A stretch of 64,000 bases of DNA from the NCBI RefSeq assembly GCF_000244915.1, contig NZ_CM001442.1, positions 6,262,001 to 6,326,000 on the forward strand, written 5' to 3'. This document shows, piece by piece, positions 1 through 6,683 of the stretch. Position numbers and translations under genes: made by a program. The DNA comes from Bradyrhizobium sp. WSM471. Lineage in GTDB: Bacteria > Pseudomonadota > Alphaproteobacteria > Rhizobiales > Xanthobacteraceae. Under the pieces are notes generated by a model that saw only the letters and a program-made list of their open reading frames with translations, was not told the DNA's origin and ran no database searches. Every line of letters starts with the position of its first letter. The stretch's first letter is position 1.

Positions 1-128
1 TGAGGGTCTCCGGGGGCTATTCTTCAAGGAGGGCAACGAATCAGACGCAGCGAATGTATCCGATGCATCGCGGCGGCAACATGATGGGGGGCGGCTCTCA
101 GGGCCAAGGTGCAGCAGCGCATTCAACT

Positions 129-229
129 GTCATCGCCCGGTTTAACCGGGCGATCCAGTATTCCAGAGGGGCGATGGTGAACCGAGAAGCCGCGGCGTAC
201 TGGATGCCCCGGTCGGGCCGGGGCATGAC
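129..229. repeat. intergenic palindromic repeat, family A, copy 1
   Basis: A ~100-bp element beginning GTCATCGCCCGG and ending CCGGGGCATGAC, with internal short inverted repeats. A second copy in the same orientation lies at 56131-56232, with matching sequence along its whole length apart from scattered changes. The region 1-125 to its left shows no gene I can support. An ORF running through this element is a product of the repeat, not a gene. Confidence 0.75.
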
Positions 230-261
230 GGCGGAGTTTGGCGCGACGAGACGCTCACCCG

Positions 262-395
262 CCATCATGCCATTCTGCCCCTGTTTTGCCCGACGGAGCA
301 AGCGATTATTTTGCTTTTCCCGAATCCAAAAGGAAAGCTCAATGATTCTCGCCGGATGTCTACTGTGCATGGGGTTGTTTTCGCGTTTTTTGTTG
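262..395. repeat. intergenic repeat, family B, copy 1
   Basis: This ~135-bp element contains TGTTTTGCCCGACGG near one end and ACTGTGCATGGGGTTGTTTT near the other. The same two blocks occur in the opposite orientation at 53712-53862, with a diverged middle. The first block alone recurs at about 24653-24670. I recognise it as a repeat common in Bradyrhizobium intergenic DNA. Together with family A it fills most of the gene-free first 450 bases. Confidence 0.7.
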
Positions 396-453
396 GAGGC
401 GCCCCGACCTGCCGCTACGCTTGCGCGTCCAGCCGTCCATCCGAGGTGATCCC

Positions 454-834
454 ATGCCGATCCAGCATTTCGCACCCCCGCCGCACGTCAAGGCGCCGCC
501 GCTTTCCTTTGCCACGCGCACCGGCGACCTCCTGTTCGTCTCCGGCATTCCCGGCTTCGACGCGAGCGGCGCGCTCCCTGATGGATTCGAGGCGCAGTTC
601 GCCAACGTCGCCGTCAACATCAAGCGCGTGCTGGCGGAGGCCGGCGCCGAGATCCGCGATCTCGTCAAGGTCAACGTGCTGCTGACCCGCGCCTCCGACG
701 TGGCCGCCATGAACGCGCTCTATGCCGGCGCCTTCGGCCCGCCGCCCTACCCCGCCCGCACCACCTGCGTGGTCCACGCACTGCCGGATCCGAAGATGCT
801 GATCGAGATCGAGGCGGTGGCGTCGCTGGCCTAG
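454..834 (+). CDS. RidA family (YjgF/YER057c/UK114) protein
   Basis: A 126-aa protein of the usual RidA length. RidA enzymes hydrolyse reactive enamine/imine intermediates released by PLP-dependent enzymes, in the cytoplasm. The substrate-anchoring arginine is present (R102 in the PARTT motif), as is the acidic C-terminal IEIEAVA segment, so deaminase activity is plausible. An in-frame TTG lies upstream at 421, but ATG 454 has a GAGGTG ribosome site at proper spacing and matches the family N-terminus. It stands alone between a repeat block and the exported mini-protein genes. The exact substrate and RidA subgroup cannot be told from sequence. Confidence 0.85.
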   Translation: MPIQHFAPPPHVKAPPLSFATRTGDLLFVSGIPGFDASGALPDGFEAQFANVAVNIKRVLAEAGAEIRDLVKVNVLLTRASDVAAMNALYAGAFGPPPYPARTTCVVHALPDPKMLIEIEAVASLA

Positions 835-993
835 GGGTAGACGAGTGATAGACAAGCGACAGTCAAGCGATAAGGCTCATCCGAACAGCCGACCAACGGC
901 TGACATGTCCGTGAACGGTCGCCGCCCCGCTTGCCACCCGCACCATTTTGCCGCACCAGTTTCCGTCTCACGTTCCCCATCAGGAGATATTTC

Positions 994-1254
994 ATGCGTC
1001 GCGTTCTCGCCCTCTGTGCCGTTGCCGGCATCGCCACCTCCGTGTTCGCCGTGCCGGCCTCCGCGGCGGTCGGCTATTACGTGATCCGCTGGGACAACAC
1101 CGGCATCTGCCAGGTCTGGAACGAGGACCTCAAGTACAAGCCGTTCCAGTGGGGCGTGTCGACCTACAAGGTCGTCAGCAAGCCGCTCCCGACCTTCACG
1201 GCCGCCTCGGAGCTCCAGATCAAGCTGCGCGCTGAGCGCCGCTGCACGCTCTAG
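994..1254 (+). CDS. small exported protein, first of a tandem paralogous pair
   Basis: An 86-aa protein with a clear Sec signal peptide (MRR, then a hydrophobic stretch, cleavage probably after the PASA near residue 25). The mature part of ~60 residues contains IRWDNTGICQVWNE and ends RRCTL. Two cysteines in the mature region suggest one disulfide in the periplasm or outside. The neighbour at 1492 has the same layout and shares the IRW-x-x-TG-x-CQ-x-W motif, so the two arose by tandem duplication. ATG 994 follows AGGAG. A strong hairpin terminator follows. I do not recognise a named family and assign no function. Confidence 0.8.
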   Translation: MRRVLALCAVAGIATSVFAVPASAAVGYYVIRWDNTGICQVWNEDLKYKPFQWGVSTYKVVSKPLPTFTAASELQIKLRAERRCTL

Positions 1255-1278
1255 GCGTGAGGCAACAGACCGGATTTC

Positions 1279-1317
1279 AAAGGGCGGATCGCGCAAGCGG
1301 TCTGCCCTTTCTCTTTG
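1279..1317 (+). terminator. Rho-independent terminator
   Basis: A 14-bp stem (AAAGGGCGGATCGC at 1279-1292 with GCGGTCTGCCCTTT at 1297-1310; 12 Watson-Crick pairs plus two wobble-type positions) is closed by a GCAA tetraloop and followed by CTCTTT. It lies 24 bases past the stop of the first paralog, separating it from the second. Confidence 0.8.
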
Positions 1318-1491
1318 GACGCGCCACTGATTTTTTCCGCCGAAATCACGCATTTTCCGCGCACCCGCTTTGAACCTGGCCAGCTGGCGGACCTACTCAC
1401 ATCTTGTCCGGGGCGCACCCCAAGCGTCCCGCGCCGCCCTCCCCATCATTGTCGGGAGGCGCATCACAACTTTCATTTCGAGGAGCTGATC

Positions 1492-1743
1492 ATGCGTCGT
1501 ATTTCCGTGCTGTGCGCTGCTGTGGGCCTTGCCGTCACCGCCTTCGTCGCCGCAAGCCCTGCCGAGGCCAGCTATCACCTGATCCGCTGGCAGGACACCG
1601 GCTTCTGCCAGATCTGGGACGAGGGCATCCCGACCACGCCGTGGCCCTCCGGCTATTCCCGCGTCAGCGCAACCGTGCCGACCCTTGGCGACGCGATCAT
1701 GCTGAAGGATCACGCGTTGAAGAACGGCCACTGCACCTGGTAG
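1492..1743 (+). CDS. small exported protein, second of a tandem paralogous pair
   Basis: An 83-aa protein with a Sec signal peptide cleaved near the PAEA at residues 24-28. The mature part carries IRWQDTGFCQIWDEG and ends with a C-terminal CTW, paralleling the CQVW and CTL of the protein at 994. Two mature cysteines again suggest a disulfide. ATG 1492 has a GAGGAG site seven bases upstream; the longer in-frame extension lacks coding character. It is monocistronic, ended by the terminator at 1770. The middle region diverges strongly from its paralog, so the roles may differ. Function unknown. Confidence 0.8.
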   Translation: MRRISVLCAAVGLAVTAFVAASPAEASYHLIRWQDTGFCQIWDEGIPTTPWPSGYSRVSATVPTLGDAIMLKDHALKNGHCTW

Positions 1744-1769
1744 GAATTCGATCGGCGGACGACAAGGTC

Positions 1770-1839
1770 CAGGCAAGGATGCGATGCCAGCATCCTTGCC
1801 TGCTTGTTTTTGCCTGCTTGTTTTTGCCCGCTCGTTTTT
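1770..1839 (+). terminator. Rho-independent terminator with triplicated T-rich tail
   Basis: A perfect 13-bp stem (1770-1782 with 1790-1802, loop GATGCCA) is followed by three head-to-tail 14-bp units of the form GCCTGCTTGTTTTT (1798-1811, 1812-1825, 1826-1839; the third is GCCCGCTCGTTTTT). Each unit supplies a fresh T-run. The first unit overlaps the base of the stem. Confidence 0.85.
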
Positions 1840-1858
1840 TCACCTTTGGAGCCAATCG

Positions 1859-2494
1859 ATGCGCGCACCGGCGACAACAACCATTCTCGCCGCATCGCTC
1901 CTGCTCACCGCAACGGCGTACGCGCAGGCCCCGCAATCCTTTCGCGTGATCTCGCCGGTCTTCGGCCAGTTGGTCAGCTTCGCGATGCCTTCGAATTTTT
2001 CCGTGGTGTTCGAGAACACCAAGGGCGGCCACTACATCCGCGAGGCCGTGCTGAAGGGCGAGACGCCCGAACGCTGGACCGAGATGATCACCGTGACCGG
2101 CGAGAAGGGCATGACGCTCGCTCCAGGGTCATCGCCGGAGAAGTTCGCGGGCTCGATCGCAAGCGGTTTCAAATCCGCCTGCCCCGACAGCTTCGCGGCA
2201 AGGCCGCTCGGAGCCAGCAGGTTCGGCCGCTTCGAAGGTTTCGTCGCCGTGATCGGCTGCGGCCGCATCGACAGCGGCCCGACCCGGCACAGCGAGACCG
2301 CACTCCTGGTCACGCTCAAGGGCACGAGCGACTATTACACCGTCCAGTGGGCCGAGCGCGGCCCCGAAAGCGACGAGCCGCCGGTGAACGACGACCGCTG
2401 GCAAGCGCGTTTGCGTGCGCTCAGCCCGATCGAGCTCTGCCCCATTGTAGCAGGCGAAGCCGCGCCCTATCCAAGCTGCGTGAACAAGAGCTGA
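1859..2494 (+). CDS. exported protein of unknown function
   Basis: A 211-aa protein with a signal peptide (residues 1-23, cleavage after AYAQA). The mature region has no membrane segment. It contains four cysteines (in ACPD, IGCGR, LCPI and PSCVN), suggesting two periplasmic disulfides. ATG 1859 is preceded by TTTGGAG. The ORF can be extended upstream into the terminator repeats at 1798-1839, which argues against the longer start. I cannot place it in a family. The soluble, disulfide-rich exported layout is all the sequence shows. The next gene downstream is the REP-flanked transposase on the opposite strand. Confidence 0.75.
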   Translation: MRAPATTTILAASLLLTATAYAQAPQSFRVISPVFGQLVSFAMPSNFSVVFENTKGGHYIREAVLKGETPERWTEMITVTGEKGMTLAPGSSPEKFAGSIASGFKSACPDSFAARPLGASRFGRFEGFVAVIGCGRIDSGPTRHSETALLVTLKGTSDYYTVQWAERGPESDEPPVNDDRWQARLRALSPIELCPIVAGEAAPYPSCVNKS

Positions 2495-2519
2495 GGTCTC
2501 GACTCCAAGTCCGACGTCC

Positions 2520-2550
2520 GTAGCCCGGATGAGCGAAGCGATATCCGGGA
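2520..2550. repeat. REP palindrome, left flank of the RAYT gene
   Basis: The element contains CCCGGATGAGCGAAGCGA and closes with ATCCGGG, so it is itself an imperfect palindrome. It is the inverted copy of the element at 3121-3153, matching 30 of 31 positions. It lies 17 bases beyond the transposase stop. Confidence 0.85.
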
Positions 2551-2567
2551 ATTCAACCTACGCCCGG

Positions 2568-3110
2568 TCAGCCTCCTTCGGCCCGCTCGCCGAAAGCAAT
2601 CCCACTTTCGCCGGCATTGCCCGCCCAATCTTCCGAGAGCAATTCCGCCCGCACATATCGGTGAAAGGACGAATGCGGCCAATCGCAAACGCGCTGGACG
2701 TAGCGATGCTTGACGGGGTTGAAGTGAATGTAATCCACGTGGCGGGCGAAATCATCTTCGTCGCGAACTGTGTGCTCCCAGTAGCGTCGTTGCCACAGAG
2801 CCAATTCTCCATTGGAGTGGCGGGCCACGTCGATACCCGCATGCAGCAGTGCGGTGCTGAAATGCCCTTTGATCCTTCGCCAACGTCCCGCGAAATCGGC
2901 GTCATGCGGCGGGAGGTTCATGACGACATGCAGATGGTCCGGAAGGATCACGATCGCATCGACCTCAAACGGGCGCTCCCTGCGAGCGGCCCGAAAGGCA
3001 TCGCGCAGGGCGCCAACATTTTCAATCAAAATGGTCGATCGGCGGTCGAAGAACGTTACAGTGAAAAAGTAGGTGCCGCCGGGAAGAAAATTTCTGCGAT
3101 ACAGAACCAT
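2568..3110 (-). CDS. REP-associated tyrosine transposase (RAYT, TnpA_REP / IS200-like Y1)
   Basis: A 180-aa single-domain Y1 HUH-type nuclease. The HUH site is the H59-L-H61 of LPDHLHVV. The catalytic tyrosine is Y127 in the family motif DYIHFNPVKH, and WQRRYWEH is also typical. RAYT proteins cut and join single-stranded REP DNA and are thought to have spread REP elements; they are usually single-copy per locus and not flanked by IS ends. Here near-identical REPs in inverted orientation sit 17 bases past the stop and 11 bases before the ATG, the classic arrangement. All catalytic residues are intact, so the protein may be active. Confidence 0.92.
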   Translation of the reverse strand: MVLYRRNFLPGGTYFFTVTFFDRRSTILIENVGALRDAFRAARRERPFEVDAIVILPDHLHVVMNLPPHDADFAGRWRRIKGHFSTALLHAGIDVARHSNGELALWQRRYWEHTVRDEDDFARHVDYIHFNPVKHRYVQRVCDWPHSSFHRYVRAELLSEDWAGNAGESGIAFGERAEGG

Positions 3111-3120
3111 GGGCTAGACC

Positions 3121-3153
3121 CGTCCCGGATGTCGCTTCGCTCATCCGGGCTAC
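3121..3153. repeat. REP palindrome, right flank of the RAYT gene
   Basis: The inverted partner of the element at 2520-2550, reading CCCGGAT-GTCGCTTCGC-TCATCCGGG on the plus strand. It lies only 11 bases upstream of the transposase ATG, so it overlaps the probable promoter or leader of that gene. A diverged relative occurs near 25321-25353. Confidence 0.85.
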
Positions 3154-3171
3154 AGGATAGCACATGAGGTC

Positions 3172-3657
3172 TCACGCGTCCTTGTAGGCGCGAGGATGGA
3201 TCAGGACATCACGTGCGGCGGCGAGGTCGATGAACGCTTGCGCGCTGCCGCCCTGGTCGGGGTGCATGCCCTTGGCGGCGCGGCGATAGGCCTGGTTGAT
3301 GTCCTCGCAGGTGAGCTGCACCGCGAGCGGCAGGCCGAGCACCTTGCGGGCGCGATCCTCGCTGGACATTTTTTTCGGCGCAGCATTGCGGCGGCCGAAG
3401 CGCGGCGCGGTCAGATCGTGAACGACATCGAGCACCACGCCGAGACGGCGCCGGGCCGCCAACGTGACACTGTGATCATCATTGTCCACGGCCTGGCGCA
3501 GCACCGGAAGTGCCTGCTCGGCAGCCTGGCGCAGCATGGTGTCGGTGCTCATCCGCGCGATCTCGGTCACGAGGCGGCCCGCCTCGGCCCAATCGGCGCC
3601 TTGCGCCGACCGCAGGCGTTCGAGTGCGAGTTTCCAGGATTCAAGCCGTTCCATCAT
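3172..3657 (-). CDS. J-domain (DnaJ-like) protein
   Basis: A 161-aa protein from ATG 3657, with an in-frame TTG at 3693 giving 173 aa as an alternative. The C-terminal ~55 residues form a J domain with the Hsp70-stimulating HPD in MHPDQGG (residues 132-134 from ATG 3657). The usual order is reversed: the J domain is C-terminal, after a helical, charged N-terminal region. There are no zinc-finger or G/F regions, so this is a class III co-chaperone that recruits DnaK to a specific client. The client is unknown. No strong ribosome site separates the two starts; a weak AAGGGG lies upstream of the TTG. It diverges from the SDR gene. Confidence 0.8.
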   Translation of the reverse strand: MMERLESWKLALERLRSAQGADWAEAGRLVTEIARMSTDTMLRQAAEQALPVLRQAVDNDDHSVTLAARRRLGVVLDVVHDLTAPRFGRRNAAPKKMSSEDRARKVLGLPLAVQLTCEDINQAYRRAAKGMHPDQGGSAQAFIDLAAARDVLIHPRAYKDA

Positions 3658-3768
3658 GCGCGCAACGTTTAGCAATCGAGACCAGTATGCCAAGGCCGCC
3701 GTTTCCGACCCCTTAATTTCGAGTTAGCGTTTCATGAAACTTCGAAAATAAATCGGGAGGAAATTGTC

Positions 3769-4536
3769 ATGGCATTGCTCGCAAATCATATCGCCGTCAT
3801 CACGGGCGCCGGTTCGGGCATCGGCCGGGCCATCGCGGCCGGCTACGCCCGCGAGGGCGCGCAGGTGGTGCTGCTCGACGTCAACGCCGACACGGCCGCG
3901 GAAGCAGCCGAGGGGATCCGCAAGTCCGGCGGCAAGGCCGAGAGCTTTGCGCTCGACGTGACCAAACGCGACGACTGCTTTGCGCTCGCCAAAGAGGTCG
4001 CCGACAAGGTCGGGCAGGTCTCGATCCTCGTCAACAATGCCGGCATCACCCGCCGCAACGCCTTCACCGCGGAGCCGGAGACGGTGGCGAAGGACTGGAA
4101 CGACATCATCTCGCTCAACCTCAACGGCGTCTTCAACATGACGCAGGCGTTTCTCAGCCCCTTGCGAGCAGCCAAGGGCCGCATCGTCAATATCGGCTCG
4201 ATCCAGTCCTTCGTGCATCTGCGCACGCCGAGCTCGGCGGCCTACACCACCTCGAAACACGGCGTGCTCGGCTTCACCAAGGCGCTCGCGGTCGAGCTCG
4301 GCAAGGAGGGCGTGCGCGTCAATGCGATCGGGCCGGGCTTCATCGAGACCAACATCAACGCCAATGTGCGCGCGACAAATCCGGCGCTGGTGCAGGCCTT
4401 CCTCGATCACACCCCGCTGGCGCGCACCGGCAAGCCCGAGGACATCGTGGGTCCCGCGATCTTCCTTGCGTCGGACATGTCGGCCTACGTCACAGGAACG
4501 ATCGTGATGGTGGACGGCGGATACCGGACGGTGTGA
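3769..4536 (+). CDS. short-chain dehydrogenase/reductase (SDR family)
   Basis: A 255-aa classical SDR. The cofactor motif TGAGSGIG is at residues 12-19, NNAG at 89-92, and the catalytic Ser144, Tyr159 and Lys163 (YTTSK) are present. D37 after the second strand (LLDVN) favours NAD over NADP. The C-terminal TGTIVMVDGGY is the usual family ending. ATG 3769 has a strong GGGAGG site at 3755-3760. It catalyses reversible oxidation of an alcohol or reduction of a carbonyl in the cytoplasm; the best guess is a 3-oxoacyl-reductase-like or polyol/sugar dehydrogenase, but the substrate cannot be named. It is a single-gene unit. Confidence 0.88.
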   Translation: MALLANHIAVITGAGSGIGRAIAAGYAREGAQVVLLDVNADTAAEAAEGIRKSGGKAESFALDVTKRDDCFALAKEVADKVGQVSILVNNAGITRRNAFTAEPETVAKDWNDIISLNLNGVFNMTQAFLSPLRAAKGRIVNIGSIQSFVHLRTPSSAAYTTSKHGVLGFTKALAVELGKEGVRVNAIGPGFIETNINANVRATNPALVQAFLDHTPLARTGKPEDIVGPAIFLASDMSAYVTGTIVMVDGGYRTV

Positions 4537-4646
4537 GCGAGATGATGCCTTCTTAGTAACGCGGGGTATGCTCGTAGGAATATGCAATCCGTGCCAATCG
4601 CGGCGGTGCGGCGGCATTCCCAAGGTCAATTGGTGCGATCGCCTTC

Positions 4647-4665
4647 GGTTAATCTTTCGTTAACC
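4647..4665. promoter_or_regulatory. CtrA-type binding site (TTAA-N7-TTAAC)
   Basis: GGTTAATCTTTCGTTAACC contains TTAA at 4649-4652, a 7-base spacer, then TTAAC at 4660-4664, an exact match to the alphaproteobacterial CtrA consensus, and is an inverted repeat of GGTTAA/TTAACC. It lies 93 bases upstream of the start codon of the Fis-type regulator at 4758. Confidence 0.7.
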
Positions 4666-4676
4666 AAACCCGCCCA

Positions 4677-4690
4677 CCGTAGATCTACGG
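4677..4690. promoter_or_regulatory. 14-bp perfect palindrome, candidate operator
   Basis: CCGTAGATCTACGG reads identically on both strands and lies between the CtrA-type site and the Fis-type gene, 67 bases before its ATG. Its perfect dyad suits a dimeric HTH protein, possibly the adjacent gene product acting on its own promoter. That link is inference. Confidence 0.45.
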
Positions 4691-4757
4691 CTTGGGGGTC
4701 GTTTGTTCTCGATCCGCTTCCAAAGACGGAAGCGGGCGTTGATCGGGGAGTGTGTCG

Positions 4758-5006
4758 ATGACCACTGTTCATGTCGCTGCGTCCGAACCGGGCGCGTATG
4801 TCCTTTCACCGAACCAGATCGTTCCGCTGCTGATCGGCGCGACCGTCGACGAGGTCGAGCGTGAGCTCGTGCTGCAGACGCTCGCCCGCTGCGACGGCAA
4901 TCGCACGCGCGCCTCGCGCGTGCTCGGCCTCTCGGTGCGCACGCTGCGCAACAAGATCAGGCTCTACGCCGCCTCCGGCATCGAGGTGCCGGCCTATCAC
5001 GACTAG
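4758..5006 (+). CDS. stand-alone Fis-type (HTH_8) DNA-binding protein
   Basis: An 82-aa protein. Residues ~28-75 are a Fis-type helix-turn-helix: the helix VERELVLQTLARCDGNRTRA, then the recognition helix around SVRTLRNKIRLY. This is the C-terminal module of NtrC/FlbD-type sigma-54 activators, here without a receiver or AAA+ domain. It probably binds DNA as a dimer like Fis. GTG 4752 is too close to the GGGGAG site at 4745-4750, so ATG 4758 is preferred. A CtrA box and a 14-bp palindrome lie upstream, suggesting cell-cycle control and possibly autoregulation. Targets are unknown. Confidence 0.8.
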   Translation: MTTVHVAASEPGAYVLSPNQIVPLLIGATVDEVERELVLQTLARCDGNRTRASRVLGLSVRTLRNKIRLYAASGIEVPAYHD

Positions 5007-5015
5007 CGCGCGACG

Positions 5016-5297
5016 TCAGTCTGCCTGCGACGCCTTGCGTGACGATGCGCTGCGCGACCAGCGGCGCAGCTCGTGCCGCAAATGTGCGCCGGCGAAGAGC
5101 GCAAGGGAGATGATCGCAACCGCCGCTGCGATCATCTCGATCGTGCGGAGCAGGAAGGCCGTCATGACCGCCCAGGTCGGCTGCGGCTCCTCGGCGAATG
5201 CGACTGGGACAATGTCAGGCACCAGCAGGTGAGCGAGGCCGAGCGCCGCCACAAGAATGACAGCGAACAGGCAAAAGACGTTCCACGCTGCGCGCAT
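5016..5297 (-). CDS. small two-helix inner-membrane protein
   Basis: A 93-aa protein from ATG 5297, chosen because GAGGGG sits six bases upstream; an ATG at 5330 would add 11 polar residues. Two hydrophobic segments are visible: FCLFAVILVAALGLAHLLV near residues 7-25, and a second near 45-70 (MTAFLLRTIEMIAAAVAIIS). The C-terminus is arginine- and serine-rich (HELRRWSRSASSR), presumably cytoplasmic. No family is recognised. It converges with the Fis-type gene and diverges from the collagen-like gene. Confidence 0.6.
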   Translation of the reverse strand: MRAAWNVFCLFAVILVAALGLAHLLVPDIVPVAFAEEPQPTWAVMTAFLLRTIEMIAAAVAIISLALFAGAHLRHELRRWSRSASSRKASQAD

Positions 5298-5454
5298 CGG
5301 TCGCCCCTCGCTGGGATTGTGGCCGCGCATAATCAATGACACGGCGCTCCGTGCCGTCGATTGATGTTGATCAAGCCCTACGCCATGCCCGGACCGAATT
5401 GCCGCTGTCGTCAAACGCCGCTAATTAGCTTGCTCCGGTCAAGGGAGCAGTGGC

Positions 5455-5970
5455 GTGGCAGACGAACAAAAACGGCAGGGACCTCAGGGACCGCGCGGAC
5501 GGCAGGGCGAACCGGGGCGGCCGGGCCCGCAGGGTCATCCGGGCAAGCGGGGCCCCGACGGGGCGCGCGGCAAGCCGGGTCCGCAGGGCAAGCCGGGTCC
5601 GATCGGAAAGGCCGGACCGCTGGGCAAGCCCGGCCCGCAAGGCAAGCAGGGCGAAGCCGGCCCGCGCGGGGCGGCCGGTGCACAGGGACCTGCGGGACCC
5701 CAAGGGCCGGCGGGGCCGCAAGGCCGGCGTGGTGAAGCCGGGCCTCCGGGCCAACTCCCGTCAATCGAGCAGGTGCTGCCGTGGCTCGATCAGCTGTTCG
5801 ACGCCTGGGACGAGCGCCGCCGCCAGCGCGAGCGTGAAGCCGCGGAGCGCGAGGCGCTGGAAGCCGCCGTGCAGGAGACTGACGAAATGCCCATCGATGA
5901 CGAGGACGACGGCAGCGAAGGCGACGCTCACAGGAAAAAGAAGAAAAAGAAGAAGCACGGCAAGGAATGA
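5455..5970 (+). CDS. collagen-like (Gly-X-Y) repeat protein
   Basis: A 171-aa protein starting at GTG 5455, with AAGGGAG at 5441-5447. After eight residues it has about 30 uninterrupted Gly-X-Y triplets (residues ~9-101), rich in GPQ, GKP, GPA and GEA, with no interruption. It then has a short hydrophobic helix ([11 protein letters not shown]), a highly charged coiled-coil-like stretch (~120-140), an acidic patch ([10 protein letters not shown]) and a C-terminal run of seven lysines. No signal peptide or membrane anchor is visible, so location is unclear. The long perfect triplet run should permit a triple helix, with the downstream helical part possibly serving as trimerisation domain. It converges with the membrane-protein gene at 5980. 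Confidence 0.85.
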   Translation: MADEQKRQGPQGPRGRQGEPGRPGPQGHPGKRGPDGARGKPGPQGKPGPIGKAGPLGKPGPQGKQGEAGPRGAAGAQGPAGPQGPAGPQGRRGEAGPPGQLPSIEQVLPWLDQLFDAWDERRRQREREAAEREALEAAVQETDEMPIDDEDDGSEGDAHRKKKKKKKHGKE

Positions 5971-5979
5971 CAGACGAAT

Positions 5980-6195
5980 CTATTTCGTCCCATTCTCGCG
6001 TCGCGGCAGCATGCCCATGCGCTCGAACTGCCAGCGCATGGCGCGGTACCAGAGATAGCCGACTGCTGCGCCGCACAAGGCCAGGATCACGACGCTCGCG
6101 CTCGAGAACGAGCCGCTCCACCACGTCATCCACGCTGTCCACAGCAGCGTGAAAACGATGGCACCTGCTTTCAGCGGAAGAAGGGGGCGGCTCAT
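5980..6195 (-). CDS. small inner-membrane protein
   Basis: A 71-aa protein from ATG 6195, preceded by GGAG. An upstream in-frame ATG at 6234 lacks such a site. Two membrane helices are predicted by eye (residues ~10-27, AGAIVFTLLWTAWMTWW, and ~33-52, VVILALCGAAVGYLWY), joined by a short loop, with a basic C-terminal tail ending RRENGTK. Its stop lies nine bases from the stop of the collagen-like gene on the other strand. No family recognised. Confidence 0.6.
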   Translation of the reverse strand: MSRPLLPLKAGAIVFTLLWTAWMTWWSGSFSSASVVILALCGAAVGYLWYRAMRWQFERMGMLPRRENGTK

Positions 6196-6291
6196 GGTCG
6201 TGCTCCGGGGTGTCAAAAGCCCGGCGAACATCATCGCGCGTTGCGACCGCTTTCACCGTGAGCCAGGTCACGGAACGGACCTTCGAGACGC

Positions 6292-6558
6292 CTAACCGAA
6301 CCGCAGCCGCGAACGTTCCTTGGCCTTTTCCGCCTCGACCTCGCGGTCGCGTGCCGGGGCATGGGTGTGCAGTGATATCAGGAGTTTTCGCGCTGCCTTC
6401 GAGACCTCCGCCACCGCACGATCGAAGGCCTCCTCGTTGGCCTGCGAAGGCTTGTTGAAGCCGGACAGTTTGCGAACGAACTGGAGCGCGCTCGCGTGGA
6501 TCTCATCCTCGGTCGCCTCCGGCTCGAAGTTGAACAGCGTCTTGATGTTGCGGCACAT
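6292..6558 (-). CDS. DUF2277 family protein
   Basis: An 88-aa soluble protein beginning MCRNIKTLFNFEPEATEDEI, the characteristic start of DUF2277. It continues with the conserved FVRKLSGFNKPSQANEEAFD and a helical middle part. Length agrees with the family. The N-terminal cysteine and the conserved FNKPS segment are the most constant family features, but no function is established. It stands alone, oriented away from the hydrolase gene that follows. Confidence 0.85.
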   Translation of the reverse strand: MCRNIKTLFNFEPEATEDEIHASALQFVRKLSGFNKPSQANEEAFDRAVAEVSKAARKLLISLHTHAPARDREVEAEKAKERSRLRFG

Positions 6559-6683
6559 GCAGTCTCTCCTGACCTTTCCCTCGAGGACGACCGGCGAAAA
6601 CGAAATCCTACATCCTTCCGGACAGTTCTGCTAAGTTCCGCCGCAACGCGGCCGCCGACCAGAGCCGCACGGGGGAAATAGAC

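Noticed and set aside
54..449. 131-aa protein at the left edge
   Set aside because: The frame runs entirely through repeat families A and B and has no ribosome site at proper spacing.
1798..1839. Tandem 14-bp units considered as a CRISPR-like or iteron array
   Set aside because: Only three units with no spacers, directly attached to a terminator stem; no cas genes or replication functions nearby.
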